Shown here: positions 41,510-49,824 of the stretch, in pieces
Layout of the letters: every line of letters begins with the position of its first letter
How positions within the stretch are numbered: position 1 is the first letter of the stretch
NCBI RefSeq assembly: GCF_031846265.1
Contig: NZ_JAVRIA010000001.1
Location: 1 to 64,000, forward strand
Reading direction: 5' to 3'
DNA length: 64,000 nucleotides
From: Microcosmobacter mediterraneus
Lineage (GTDB): Bacteria; Bacteroidota; Bacteroidia; Flavobacteriales; Flavobacteriaceae
Made by a program: the position numbers and the translations under genes
The notes under the pieces: generated by a model
The model's input: only the letters and a program-made list of their open reading frames with translations
Told to the model about the DNA's origin: nothing
Database searches by the model: none

Positions 41510-42756
41510 TGTTTGCAGAAATTATAACCATTGGCGATGAAATTCTCATTGGGCAAATAGTCGATACCAATTCAGCTTTCATTAGCAAAGCTTTAAATAA
41601 GATTGGTGTTTCGGTGTATCAAATTACCTCTGTTCAAGATGATAAATCACATATTTTAAAAGCGCTCAAAGAAGCAGAACAAAATGCTGATATAATAATT
41701 ATCACTGGTGGACTAGGACCAACTAAAGATGATATTACAAAAAAAACTATAGCAGAATATTTTGATGATCATTTAGTACAAAGTAATGAGGTTTTAGATA
41801 ATATTAAACGTATTTGGAAAGACTATATTAAAAAGCCCTTAGAACAAGTCAATATAGATCAGGCTTTAGTACCTTCTAAGTCTGAAGTTTTAATGAATCT
41901 TTATGGAAGTGCTCCAGGTATGTGGCTCAGAAAGGGCAATAAAGTATTTGTGTCATTACCTGGTGTGCCTTTTGAAATGAAAGGTTTAATAGATAACCAA
42001 GTAATTCCAAAGCTTAGACATTCTTTTAAGTTGCCTTTCATTAAGCATAAAACTATATTAACGTATGGTTTAGGGGAGAGTTCACTGGCAAAGCGCATTG
42101 AAGGTTGGGAAGATAGTTTGCCCAATTTTATAAAGCTTGCGTATTTACCCAATTTAGGTAGAGTGCGGTTAAGACTCTCAGGTAAGTTAGATCACAAGGA
42201 AAAATTAGAAACAGAGATAGAAAATCAAGTTAAAAGTCTATTACCTCAGATAGAGGATGTTTTTGTAGGATTTGAAGACGATGAGTCCATAGAAGTCATA
42301 ATTGGTAAACACTTAACCAATCTTAATAGAACACTGGCCTTAGCTGAAAGTTGTACAGGCGGAAAAATTGCACAGTCACTAACGGCAAATCCAGGTGCTT
42401 CCAAGTATTTTAAAGGGAGTATTGTAAGTTATTCTACAGAGACAAAAACCATTGCTCTTAATGTAAGTAGTGATCTTATAAATAACTATTCTGTGGTAAG
42501 TGCAGAAGTTGCTGAAGCTATGGCAAAGAATGCATTAACGCTATTTAATACGGATTACGCTTTATCTACAACAGGTAATGCAGGTCCTACAAAAGGCGAT
42601 TCAGATGTAGAGGTAGGTACTGTTTTTATTGCTATAGCTACTAAATACACAGTCTATTCTAAAGAGTTTAGCTTTGGTAACAACAGATTCAGAGTCATTC
42701 AGAAAGCCACTAATAAAGCCTTTGAAATGCTTCTAAAAGAAATTTCAAAAAAGTAG
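41509..42756 (+). CDS. cinA: CinA family nicotinamide-nucleotide amidohydrolase
   Basis: The N-terminal molybdopterin-binding-like domain (about 1-170: ITIGDEILIGQIVDTNSAFI, TGGLGPTKDDITKKTIAEYF) is joined to the C-terminal CinA/PncC amidohydrolase domain (about 255-412: AESCTGGKIAQSLTANPGASKYFKGSIVSYSTETK, with catalytic Ser in ESCTGG, and TGNAGPTKGD). It deamidates nicotinamide mononucleotide in the NAD cycle, and related proteins are DNA-damage/competence induced. Full length (415). It is last in its operon. Confidence 0.95.
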   Translation: MFAEIITIGDEILIGQIVDTNSAFISKALNKIGVSVYQITSVQDDKSHILKALKEAEQNADIIIITGGLGPTKDDITKKTIAEYFDDHLVQSNEVLDNIKRIWKDYIKKPLEQVNIDQALVPSKSEVLMNLYGSAPGMWLRKGNKVFVSLPGVPFEMKGLIDNQVIPKLRHSFKLPFIKHKTILTYGLGESSLAKRIEGWEDSLPNFIKLAYLPNLGRVRLRLSGKLDHKEKLETEIENQVKSLLPQIEDVFVGFEDDESIEVIIGKHLTNLNRTLALAESCTGGKIAQSLTANPGASKYFKGSIVSYSTETKTIALNVSSDLINNYSVVSAEVAEAMAKNALTLFNTDYALSTTGNAGPTKGDSDVEVGTVFIAIATKYTVYSKEFSFGNNRFRVIQKATNKAFEMLLKEISKK

Positions 42757-42764
42757 CAAATTGA

Positions 42765-42796
42765 CTTGCTGGAAAGCCAAACTATTCTTAAATTTG
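42765..42796 (+). promoter_or_regulatory. Promoter of rpmB-rpmG-DUF4295
   Basis: CTTG (42765-42768) and TAAATTTG (42789-42796, TAnnTTTG) are 20 bp apart; rpmB begins at 42835, giving a leader of about 30 nt. It lies just after the cinA stop. Confidence 0.55.
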
Positions 42797-42834
42797 CAGC
42801 CTGTTTTAAAATAATAGAATTAAAAGTAGAGAAG

Positions 42835-43071
42835 ATGTCAAGAGTTTGTGAACTTACTGGAAAAAAAGCAATGGTTGGAAACAATGTATCTCACGCTATG
42901 AATAAAACTAAGCGTAAGTTCGATGCTAATCTTATTAAAAAACGTTTCTACATTCCTGAGGAAGATAAATGGGTAACGTTAAAAGTTTCTACTTCAGCTT
43001 TAAAGACTATCAATAAAATTGGTATCTCTGCAGCAATCAAAGAAGCAAGAGCTAAAGGGTTTTACAAATAA
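42835..43071 (+). CDS. rpmB: 50S ribosomal protein L28
   Basis: The 78-residue protein starts MSRVCELTGKKAMVGNNVSHAMNKTKR, the typical L28 N-terminus, with KWVTLKVSTSALKTINKIGI near the end. The ATG at 42835 is chosen over an upstream in-frame start at 42766, because the extra 23 residues are not part of the family and overlap the promoter. First gene of a ribosomal small operon (rpmB-rpmG-DUF4295). Confidence 0.96.
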   Translation: MSRVCELTGKKAMVGNNVSHAMNKTKRKFDANLIKKRFYIPEEDKWVTLKVSTSALKTINKIGISAAIKEARAKGFYK

Positions 43072-43097
43072 TAGCCACATAATAAAAGATATTAAAA

Positions 43098-43280
43098 ATG
43101 GCAAAGAAAGGAAATAGAATACAAGTGATTTTAGAATGTACTGAGCACAAAGCTTCTGGTCAGCCAGGAACATCGCGTTACATTACAACAAAAAATAAAA
43201 AGAATACGCCAGACAGAATGGAGATTAAAAAATTTAATCCTATCCTTAAGCGTATGACAGTTCATAAAGAGATAAAATAA
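43098..43280 (+). CDS. rpmG: 50S ribosomal protein L33
   Basis: The 60-residue basic protein MAKKGNRIQVILECTEHKASGQPGTSRYITTKNKKNTPDRMEIKKFNP has the L33 fold. Only one Cys remains from the usual four-Cys zinc pattern (CTEH), so it is a C-minus type. It lies 26 bp after rpmB and 6 bp before DUF4295, the standard Bacteroidota order. Confidence 0.95.
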   Translation: MAKKGNRIQVILECTEHKASGQPGTSRYITTKNKKNTPDRMEIKKFNPILKRMTVHKEIK

Positions 43281-43286
43281 TAAGTC

Positions 43287-43439
43287 ATGGCAAAGAAATC
43301 AGTAGCGTCGTTACAGACAGGATCAAAAAGATTAACAAAAGCTATTAAAATGGTAAAGTCACCAAAAACAGGATCTTACATGTTTGTAGAATCTGTAATG
43401 GCACCAGAATTTGTTAATGACTTTTTGAATAAAAAATAA
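43287..43439 (+). CDS. DUF4295 small ribosome-operon protein
   Basis: Fifty codons from ATG 43287 to TAA 43437-43439, product MAKKSVASLQTGSKRLTKAI continuing with K-M-V-K-S-P-K-T-G-S-Y-M-F and ending NDFLNKK. The start, the K-S-P-K-T-G-S-Y motif and the place after rpmG and before ftsY identify the Bacteroidota-specific DUF4295, probably a ribosome-associated protein. Strongly basic N-terminal half. A terminator follows 22 bp later. Confidence 0.92.
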   Translation: MAKKSVASLQTGSKRLTKAIKMVKSPKTGSYMFVESVMAPEFVNDFLNKK

Positions 43440-43461
43440 TCAATTTTTTAAATTGAATACC

Positions 43462-43492
43462 AAAACTGCTTTCATTTGAAAGCAGTTTTTTT
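43462..43492 (+). terminator. Terminator of the rpmB operon
   Basis: AAAACTGCTTTC and GAAAGCAGTTTT form a perfect 12-bp stem with an ATTT loop and T-run, separating the ribosomal operon from ftsY. Confidence 0.9.
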
Positions 43493-43580
43493 ATATCTAT
43501 ATTTGAAGCTAGACATGACAACATAGCAGTAAATTATTAAAGGCAAGATTGTTGTAATGAGCTAGCTGAATGTAATACAA

Positions 43581-43615
43581 TCACACTGAGCTGTCACACT
43601 GAGCCTGTCGAAGTG
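43581..43615. repeat. Flavobacterial-type intergenic repeat, partly duplicated
   Basis: Positions 43593-43615 read GTCACACTGAGCCTGTCGAAGTG; a truncated copy, TCACACTGAGCTG, precedes it at 43581-43593. The core CTGAGCCTGTCGAAGTG resembles the units at 14331-14392 and is a sequence type commonly dispersed between genes in flavobacteria. Confidence 0.6.
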
Positions 43616-43647
43616 CTGTCTAAGTGTTGACTGATAATTAAAAATAA

Positions 43648-44601
43648 ATGAGTTTTTTTAAAAAGATATTTTCTTCAGAAAAGAAAGAAACACTAGATAA
43701 AGGGTTAGAGAAATCTAAATCCTCTTTCTTCAATAAATTAAATAAAGCGGTTGCAGGAAAATCTAAGGTAGATGATGATGTTTTAGATAACCTAGAAGAA
43801 GTCTTGGTAACAAGTGATGTTGGTGTAAATACAACCTTAAAAGTTATTGAGCGTATAGAAGAGCGTGTTTCTAAAGATAAATATTTAGGCACATCTGAAC
43901 TCAATAAAATTCTAAGAGAAGAAATAGCAGGTTTACTTTCAGAAACCAATACTGGAGACGAGACTGAGTTTACGGTTCCAATGGATAAAAAGCCATATGT
44001 AATTATGGTTGTTGGTGTAAATGGTGTTGGTAAAACCACTACGATAGGAAAGTTAGCCTATCAGTTTAAAAAACAAGGTTTAAATGTAGTTTTAGGTGCT
44101 GCAGATACTTTTAGAGCTGCAGCCATTGATCAGTTACAAGTTTGGGCTGATCGTGTGGATGTTCCTATTGTAAAACAACAAATGGGAAGCGATCCTGCTT
44201 CTGTAGCTTTTGATACGTTACAAAGTGCGGTTAACCAAGAGGCTGATGTTGTCATTATAGATACTGCAGGGCGTTTACATAATAAAGTTAACCTTATGAA
44301 TGAATTGACTAAGGTAAAACGCGTGATGCAAAAAGTGGTTGATGATACACCTAATGATGTATTATTAGTTTTAGATGGTTCTACTGGACAAAACGCTTTT
44401 GAACAAGCTAAACAATTTACAGCTGCAACTGAAGTAACATCATTAGCAGTAACAAAACTAGATGGTACAGCAAAAGGAGGTGTGGTGATTGGAATTTCTG
44501 ATCAATTTCAAATTCCTGTAAAGTATATAGGTGTTGGTGAAGGTATTGAGGATTTACAGGTCTTTAATAAATATGAGTTTGTAGATTCTTTTTTTAAATA
44601 A
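43648..44601 (+). CDS. ftsY: Signal recognition particle receptor FtsY
   Basis: FtsY is the membrane-associated GTPase receptor for SRP-bound ribosomes. The NG domain is complete: G1 NGVGKTTTIGKLA (about 125-137), the DTFRAAA insertion box motif, G3 DTAGRL, G4 TKLDGTAKGG and the closing GVGEGIEDLQVFN. The N-terminal acidic A domain is short (about 30 residues with MSFFKKIFSSEKKE), as in most Bacteroidota. Length 317. It lies behind the terminator of the ribosomal operon with its own likely promoter. Confidence 0.96.
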   Translation: MSFFKKIFSSEKKETLDKGLEKSKSSFFNKLNKAVAGKSKVDDDVLDNLEEVLVTSDVGVNTTLKVIERIEERVSKDKYLGTSELNKILREEIAGLLSETNTGDETEFTVPMDKKPYVIMVVGVNGVGKTTTIGKLAYQFKKQGLNVVLGAADTFRAAAIDQLQVWADRVDVPIVKQQMGSDPASVAFDTLQSAVNQEADVVIIDTAGRLHNKVNLMNELTKVKRVMQKVVDDTPNDVLLVLDGSTGQNAFEQAKQFTAATEVTSLAVTKLDGTAKGGVVIGISDQFQIPVKYIGVGEGIEDLQVFNKYEFVDSFFK

Positions 44602-44705
44602 TAAACTAAAGTCTTATCAGGCTGAATTTATCAGCATTTTATTGATTTATCATACCTATTTTAGAATAGCAATAGCATTTCGTATTTTTATAAAAAATAC
44701 TGACC

Positions 44706-46385
44706 ATGCGATATTTCCTATTATTCCTTTTTTTCTCTTGTTTTTTGTCTTGCAAAAATGATACAGCTAAGCCTGTAGTTAAAGATGAATCCTCACAAGA
44801 GGATAAAGTCACAGAAAAATTAAAACCTGCTGACGACAAAAATGATATAAGTGCCATTTCTACAAAAGATTTTAGAGAGTTTAAGGTCTTAGACTCAAAA
44901 TATTTGACTAATAAAGATATCTGGTCAGAATTAGCTTCGGAAATGGTTGATTTCACTGAAGAAGATTACGAAAGGCTCAAGCCTTACATATTAGAACAAG
45001 ATATTCCTACTATACAGAAAAGCATAAGTGATGGTTATTTAAGCTACGAGCAACTTGCTAAATTCTATTTACATCGAATTAAAGTATTCGATAGAGAAAA
45101 CCCAAAGGCACTTAATTCCGTAATTTCTTTAAATCCAGATGTTTTGAAACAGGCTAAAGCAATGGATTTTAATAAAAGTAATGCAGATCATCCCATTTAC
45201 GGAATGCCAATTCTATTAAAAGATAACATCAATGCGTCAAATATGCCAACAACTGCCGGTGCTGTGGCTCTTCAGGATAATTATGCAGAAGATGCATTTA
45301 TTGTAAAACAATTAAAATCTAAAGGTGCTTTAATCTTAGGAAAAGCTAACCTTAGTGAATGGGCTTATTTTTTCTGTGGCGATTGTCCAAGTGGTTATAG
45401 TGCCATTGGTGGACAAACCTTAAATCCGTATGGAAGACGTATTATAGATACAGGAGGATCAAGTTCAGGTAGTGGAGTGAGTGTTGCTGCTAATTTTTGC
45501 GCAGCAGCAGTTGGTAGTGAAACGTCTGGTTCTATTTTGTCACCAGCTAGTCAGAATTCTGCAGTAGGTTTAAAACCAACGGTTGGTCTGTTGAGCAGAA
45601 GCGGAATAGTACCAATTTCTTCAACGTTAGATACAGCAGGTCCAATTACTAAAAATGTAATTGATAATGCCATTATGTTAGACGCTATGTTTGGTGAGGA
45701 TACTTCAGATTCTAAATCTTTGATGATATTATGGGAATCAGGTTTTTATACATCAGATTTAGAACAGTCTAGTTTACAAGGAAAACGTTTTGGCGCTCCA
45801 AAACGATTACTTTCAGACACTTTATATGCTCAAGCTCTAGAGGTTTTAAAACAGCAAGGAGCCGAAATTATTGAGATAGAAGAGCAACAACTTGGGTTAC
45901 CTAACTTCCTTAGATTACTCAATATAGATATGAAAAATGATCTACCACAGTATATGGCAAATTATGCTAACAAAGATATTGAATGGCGAACGGTATCTGA
46001 TATCATGGAGTTCAATATTAAAGATTCCATAAACAGTATGCCCTATGGTCAGAAATTATTTAAAGGAATAGCTGAAGATAGAGGTGATGCAGAATTCTTA
46101 GAACGTATAAAAGATACCCTTAAATTAAATGGGAAGCAATTTTTTGATGTACCAATGAACACTCAAAACTTAGATGGTTTTTTATCCATTAATAACTATC
46201 ATGCTGGTTTTGCTGCTACTGCTGAATATCCTGCTTTAACAGTTCCAATGGGATATACTGAAGAAGGTGTGCCTAAAGGGCTTACGTTCATTGGAAGACG
46301 TTTACAAGAAAAAATGTTATTACAATGGGCTTATGCTTATGAAAAGGCTGCTAATATAAGAGTAGCTCCTACAGCTTACAACTAG
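44706..46385 (+). CDS. Amidase signature family lipoprotein
   Basis: The amidase domain has the Ser-cisSer-Lys triad: K in PILLKDNINAS, Ser-Ser in DTGGSSSGSGVSVAANF and the signature GSETSGSILSPASQNSAVGLKPTVGLLSR. An N-terminal signal with lipobox FLSC (C16) shows export and lipidation. It is therefore not a GatA subunit but an envelope amidase that probably acts on peptides, N-acyl amides or drug-like amides. Full length is 559. Convergent with the serine hydrolase gene, overlapping by 4 bp. Confidence 0.9.
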   Translation: MRYFLLFLFFSCFLSCKNDTAKPVVKDESSQEDKVTEKLKPADDKNDISAISTKDFREFKVLDSKYLTNKDIWSELASEMVDFTEEDYERLKPYILEQDIPTIQKSISDGYLSYEQLAKFYLHRIKVFDRENPKALNSVISLNPDVLKQAKAMDFNKSNADHPIYGMPILLKDNINASNMPTTAGAVALQDNYAEDAFIVKQLKSKGALILGKANLSEWAYFFCGDCPSGYSAIGGQTLNPYGRRIIDTGGSSSGSGVSVAANFCAAAVGSETSGSILSPASQNSAVGLKPTVGLLSRSGIVPISSTLDTAGPITKNVIDNAIMLDAMFGEDTSDSKSLMILWESGFYTSDLEQSSLQGKRFGAPKRLLSDTLYAQALEVLKQQGAEIIEIEEQQLGLPNFLRLLNIDMKNDLPQYMANYANKDIEWRTVSDIMEFNIKDSINSMPYGQKLFKGIAEDRGDAEFLERIKDTLKLNGKQFFDVPMNTQNLDGFLSINNYHAGFAATAEYPALTVPMGYTEEGVPKGLTFIGRRLQEKMLLQWAYAYEKAANIRVAPTAYN

Positions 46386-47461
46386 TTAATTAGTGCATTA
46401 ATTCGTAACCATAATTGATTATCAAAATCGGATAGTGCAAAGTTTACATTATCCGCTGCAGCTCCCATTCTAATAACTACTAGATTTTCACTAGGAACTA
46501 TATAAATTTTCTGGTCGTCTCTACCAAGAGCACAAAATAAATCTGCTGGAGCATTTGGGATGAGTTCTCCGTTAAATTGAATCTGACTTTGAGGTAATCT
46601 GTATGTTGATTTACCGTTCAGCCACCACATATAACCATAAGCTTCATTAAGGTTTTGAGATGTGTTTACAGCATTATCTAAATAACTTGAAGGTATTATT
46701 TGATCTGTATTCCATTTACCATTGTTAGAAACTAATAAGCCAAAACGAGCCATACTTCTAGTCGTACTCCAATACACATTAAAATCATTATTCTGAATCC
46801 AAGCACCAGTCATACCAATTCTATTTTTTAATTTAGAATTGAAATAGCTAGTCCATGATTGATTACTAGCATGTGCAATGACATCTTGAAGTTTTACGTA
46901 CACATTATGATAAGCCCAACGTGTGCCTGCATCAGCTATGTATTGTAAATTTTCGGAAGAAACATTATCACCCAAACTATCATCTAATCCAGAATTCATA
47001 GATAAGAGATTCTTACATGTAATTAAATTTTCTTTCTCAAGATTAGCGCTGGTCCAATTTGTTCCAAGATAATCAGATACTTTGTTATTAATACTAATTA
47101 AGCCCTCGTTTTCAGCAATGCCAACAATAGCAGTAGTTAATGTTTTTCCTGCACTAGCCCAATACCAAGGTGATGAGTCTGTATGACCATCAAAATAGGA
47201 TTCAACAACAATTTTTCCGTTGTGAAGAATCATGAAGCTTTTAGAATTTTTATCTTCTAAATAATCCAGTAGGGGTTGAAGCTGATTTTCGTTCCAGTCT
47301 AACTCAGACACTGATTTATTTTCCCAAGTATTGGCATCTATAGGCGGAAAGTATAATTCTTCGCCAGAAGGATTCTCATCTTCTAATTCATTGATGTTAT
47401 TGGTACTACAGGATAAGATTAATAGTAAACCAATGAGTATATAGTTCCGGAGCTTTATCAT
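46382..47461 (-). CDS. Beta-lactamase-fold serine hydrolase lipoprotein
   Basis: An exported lipoprotein (lipobox ILSC, C18) with the class C beta-lactamase/DD-peptidase fold. The nucleophile motif S-A-G-K is at S103-K106 (WYWASAGKTLTTAIVG), the second Y-x-N-like motif is YHNVY, and the KTG-like box is not obvious. Members (esterase EstB-like, 6-aminohexanoate-dimer hydrolase-like) cleave esters, amides or D-peptides. It is not expected to be an antibiotic-resistance enzyme. Convergent with the amidase gene and divergent from rimO. Confidence 0.87.
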   Translation of the reverse strand: MIKLRNYILIGLLLILSCSTNNINELEDENPSGEELYFPPIDANTWENKSVSELDWNENQLQPLLDYLEDKNSKSFMILHNGKIVVESYFDGHTDSSPWYWASAGKTLTTAIVGIAENEGLISINNKVSDYLGTNWTSANLEKENLITCKNLLSMNSGLDDSLGDNVSSENLQYIADAGTRWAYHNVYVKLQDVIAHASNQSWTSYFNSKLKNRIGMTGAWIQNNDFNVYWSTTRSMARFGLLVSNNGKWNTDQIIPSSYLDNAVNTSQNLNEAYGYMWWLNGKSTYRLPQSQIQFNGELIPNAPADLFCALGRDDQKIYIVPSENLVVIRMGAAADNVNFALSDFDNQLWLRINALIN

Positions 47462-47516
47462 ATAATCACATTCTTATTTAAGACACATAAATATACTAAA
47501 GGTTTAATTTAGATTG

Positions 47517-47524
47517 TATCTTTG
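47517..47524 (+). promoter_or_regulatory. -7 box upstream of rimO
   Basis: TATCTTTG fits TAnnTTTG and ends 19 bp before the rimO ATG. Confidence 0.4.
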
Positions 47525-47543
47525 CCAACTCATTTAAAGGCAG

Positions 47544-48848
47544 ATGCGTACAAAATCACTAAAGAAGAATAAAATTAATGTTGTGACTCTTGGCTGTAGT
47601 AAAAATGTTTACGACAGCGAAGTACTGATGGGACAACTTAAAGCCAATGGCAAAGAAGTAGTCCATGAAGAAGAAGGTAATATTGTAGTTATAAACACAT
47701 GTGGTTTTATAAATAATGCAAAAGAAGAAAGTGTAAATACCATTCTAGAATACATGCAGAAAAAGGAAGAAGGAGACGTTGATAAAGTCTTTGTTACTGG
47801 ATGCCTTTCTGAACGTTATAAACCGGATTTACAAAAAGAAATTCCTAATGTAGATCAGTATTTTGGAACTACAGAATTACCAGGATTACTTAAGGCTTTA
47901 GGTGCTGACTATAAACACGAATTAATAGGAGAACGTTTAACAACAACGCCAAAGAATTATGCTTATTTAAAAATAGCAGAAGGATGTGATAGGCCTTGTA
48001 GTTTTTGTGCCATACCATTAATGCGAGGAAAGCACAAGAGTACACCTATAGAAGAGGTGGTTATAGAAGCTGAAAAACTAGCAGCTAATGGTGTAAAAGA
48101 ATTAATCCTTATCGCTCAAGATTTAACGTATTATGGTCTCGATTTATACAAGAAACGTAACCTAGCAGAATTATTGGAGCGTCTAGTGAAAGTTGAAGGC
48201 ATTGAATGGATTCGTTTGCATTATGCATTTCCCACGGGTTTTCCGATGGATGTATTGGATATTATGAATCGGGAACCCAAGATTTGTAATTACTTGGATA
48301 TTCCTCTACAACATATTTCAGATAATATTTTAAAGAGTATGCGTCGTGGAACAACACAAGAAAAAACAACAAAATTGCTAAAGCAGTTTAGAGCTGCTGT
48401 GCCAGAAATGGCTATAAGAACTACACTTATTGTTGGTTATCCAGGCGAAACAGAAGAAGATTATGAAACCTTAAAGCAGTGGGTTACAGATATGCGTTTT
48501 GAGCGCTTAGGTTGTTTTACCTATTCTCATGAGGAAAATACGCACGCTTATAATTTAGAAGATGATGTGCCAGAAGAAGTAAAGCAACAGCGTGCCAATG
48601 AAATTATGGAAATTCAATCTCAAATTTCTTGGGAATTGAATCAAGAAAAAATAGGAAAAGAATTCAAAGTGGTCATTGATCGTAAAGAAGGCAATTACTT
48701 CATTGGTCGTACAGAATACGATTCTCCAGATGTTGATAATGAAGTTTTAATATCAGCAGAAAACACCTATTTAAAAACAGGTGATTTCTACACAATTAAA
48801 ATTACAGACGCTGCAGATTTTGACCTTTATGGTGAGGTTGTAAACTAA
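47544..48848 (+). CDS. rimO: Ribosomal protein S12 methylthiotransferase
   Basis: RimO is a radical-SAM enzyme adding a methylthio group to Asp of ribosomal protein S12. It has the N-terminal UPF0004 domain with three cluster Cys (VTLGCSKNVYDSE, NTCGFI, VTGCLSERY), the radical-SAM CxxxCxxC in CDRPCSFC, the GYPGET segment and a C-terminal TRAM domain (IGKEFKVVIDRKEGNYFIGRTEYDSP). The length of 434 is standard. Confidence 0.96.
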   Translation: MRTKSLKKNKINVVTLGCSKNVYDSEVLMGQLKANGKEVVHEEEGNIVVINTCGFINNAKEESVNTILEYMQKKEEGDVDKVFVTGCLSERYKPDLQKEIPNVDQYFGTTELPGLLKALGADYKHELIGERLTTTPKNYAYLKIAEGCDRPCSFCAIPLMRGKHKSTPIEEVVIEAEKLAANGVKELILIAQDLTYYGLDLYKKRNLAELLERLVKVEGIEWIRLHYAFPTGFPMDVLDIMNREPKICNYLDIPLQHISDNILKSMRRGTTQEKTTKLLKQFRAAVPEMAIRTTLIVGYPGETEEDYETLKQWVTDMRFERLGCFTYSHEENTHAYNLEDDVPEEVKQQRANEIMEIQSQISWELNQEKIGKEFKVVIDRKEGNYFIGRTEYDSPDVDNEVLISAENTYLKTGDFYTIKITDAADFDLYGEVVN

Positions 48849-48860
48849 AACGTTGTTTAT

Positions 48861-49649
48861 TTAGCAACCATCTCTTGGGCCAAATGTAAATGCGAATTCT
48901 TGATCTATTTTTACGCCTTTAGCAGTTTCTGCAGGAATCCACTCTCCAGGTATGTTTTTCAAAAGCGTCATAAGTTTTTTGTCAATAGATTGGTAACCAG
49001 TCGTCATGGCATCATGTTTTACGTTTTTAACGATACCCTCTTTTGAGACAATAAATGATAGTTTAATTGCTCCAAGTTTATCACCTTTAATAACCTTCAT
49101 ACTCTCTTTACTATTCACTTTTAGATATTCGATTAATGCATCCTTCCCTTCAGAGTAAATAGCTTGCTTTTCTGGAACTACAGTGATATGTGGACCAAAA
49201 AAGCGTTCTTCTAATTTACCCGTTTCTTTGTTTTTTGCTTTAAATTCGGTTCGTACCGTAAAATGACTAAAATAATCTGTTGCTCTTAATATTTCCAATT
49301 GTGTATTAGTAAGTTGTTCGTTTGTACCATAGGCTTCTACATGAGAAAGTTGATTGTCTTTTACTATAGTGATTCTAACAAAATTGATATGTTCTATTTG
49401 ATCCTTCTCTCCATCATTCAAGAAATCATAAATTGTTGATGCATTATGAACATCTACTTTTTTTACTGCTGCAAACCGAGTGTCTATACCATAGTATAAA
49501 TCTGGAATTGAATTATCTTTTACAGCAATAGTAATAACTTCTGAAGATCTAATGTCACTTGTATTACTACTATTTAAATTTGTGAATCCGAAAATTAATA
49601 CACAAATAATAAGAAGTGTAGTTACTATAATAATACGTTGCTTTTTCAT
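48861..49649 (-). CDS. Membrane-anchored protein with TonB-like C-terminal domain
   Basis: One N-terminal helix (about residues 5-23) and no lipobox; residues about 190-258 (IKLSFIVSKEGIVKNVKHDAM ... DKKLMTLLKNIPGEWIPAETAKGVKIDQEFAFTF) match the TonB C-terminal fold used in many Bacteroidota proteins. The centre (about 35-185) is unrecognised. It lacks the Pro-rich spacer of true TonB, so it could be an energy-transducing or periplasmic scaffold protein. A 10-bp inverted repeat and a TAATGATAATCA motif like the centre of a Fur box lie just upstream of and over its start, which suggests iron-linked control; this is inference. Confidence 0.65.
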   Translation of the reverse strand: MKKQRIIIVTTLLIICVLIFGFTNLNSSNTSDIRSSEVITIAVKDNSIPDLYYGIDTRFAAVKKVDVHNASTIYDFLNDGEKDQIEHINFVRITIVKDNQLSHVEAYGTNEQLTNTQLEILRATDYFSHFTVRTEFKAKNKETGKLEERFFGPHITVVPEKQAIYSEGKDALIEYLKVNSKESMKVIKGDKLGAIKLSFIVSKEGIVKNVKHDAMTTGYQSIDKKLMTLLKNIPGEWIPAETAKGVKIDQEFAFTFGPRDGC

Positions 49650-49684
49650 ATTTGATTTGTTTTAGATTAATGATAATCAAATAT
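49648..49684 (-). promoter_or_regulatory. Inverted repeat and Fur-like motif at the TonB-C gene start
   Basis: ATATTTGATT (49648-49657) and AATCAAATAT (49675-49684) are a perfect 10-bp inverted repeat around a 17-nt loop. Positions 49668-49679 read TAATGATAATCA, identical to the centre of the classical Fur box (12 of 19 positions overall). Either may be an operator. Confidence 0.35.
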
Positions 49685-49824
49685 ATTATAGCAGGAGTGT
49701 TAAGTAATTAAGTTAAATGTAAAAAAAGTGCAAAATTTGTGTGAACGCTGTTTTGTACTTAATATAATTTTGAAACTTTAAAACTTTATAGGTGTTTTGG
49801 ATCTAACATATTATTCTATTATTA

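Noticed and set aside
42766..42834. N-terminal extension of L28
   Set aside because: The 23 extra residues are not part of the family and overlap a good promoter; ATG 42835 gives the standard start.
46382..47461. Antibiotic beta-lactamase
   Set aside because: The S-x-x-K fold alone occurs in many esterases and peptidases; no KTG box was evident and no resistance context.
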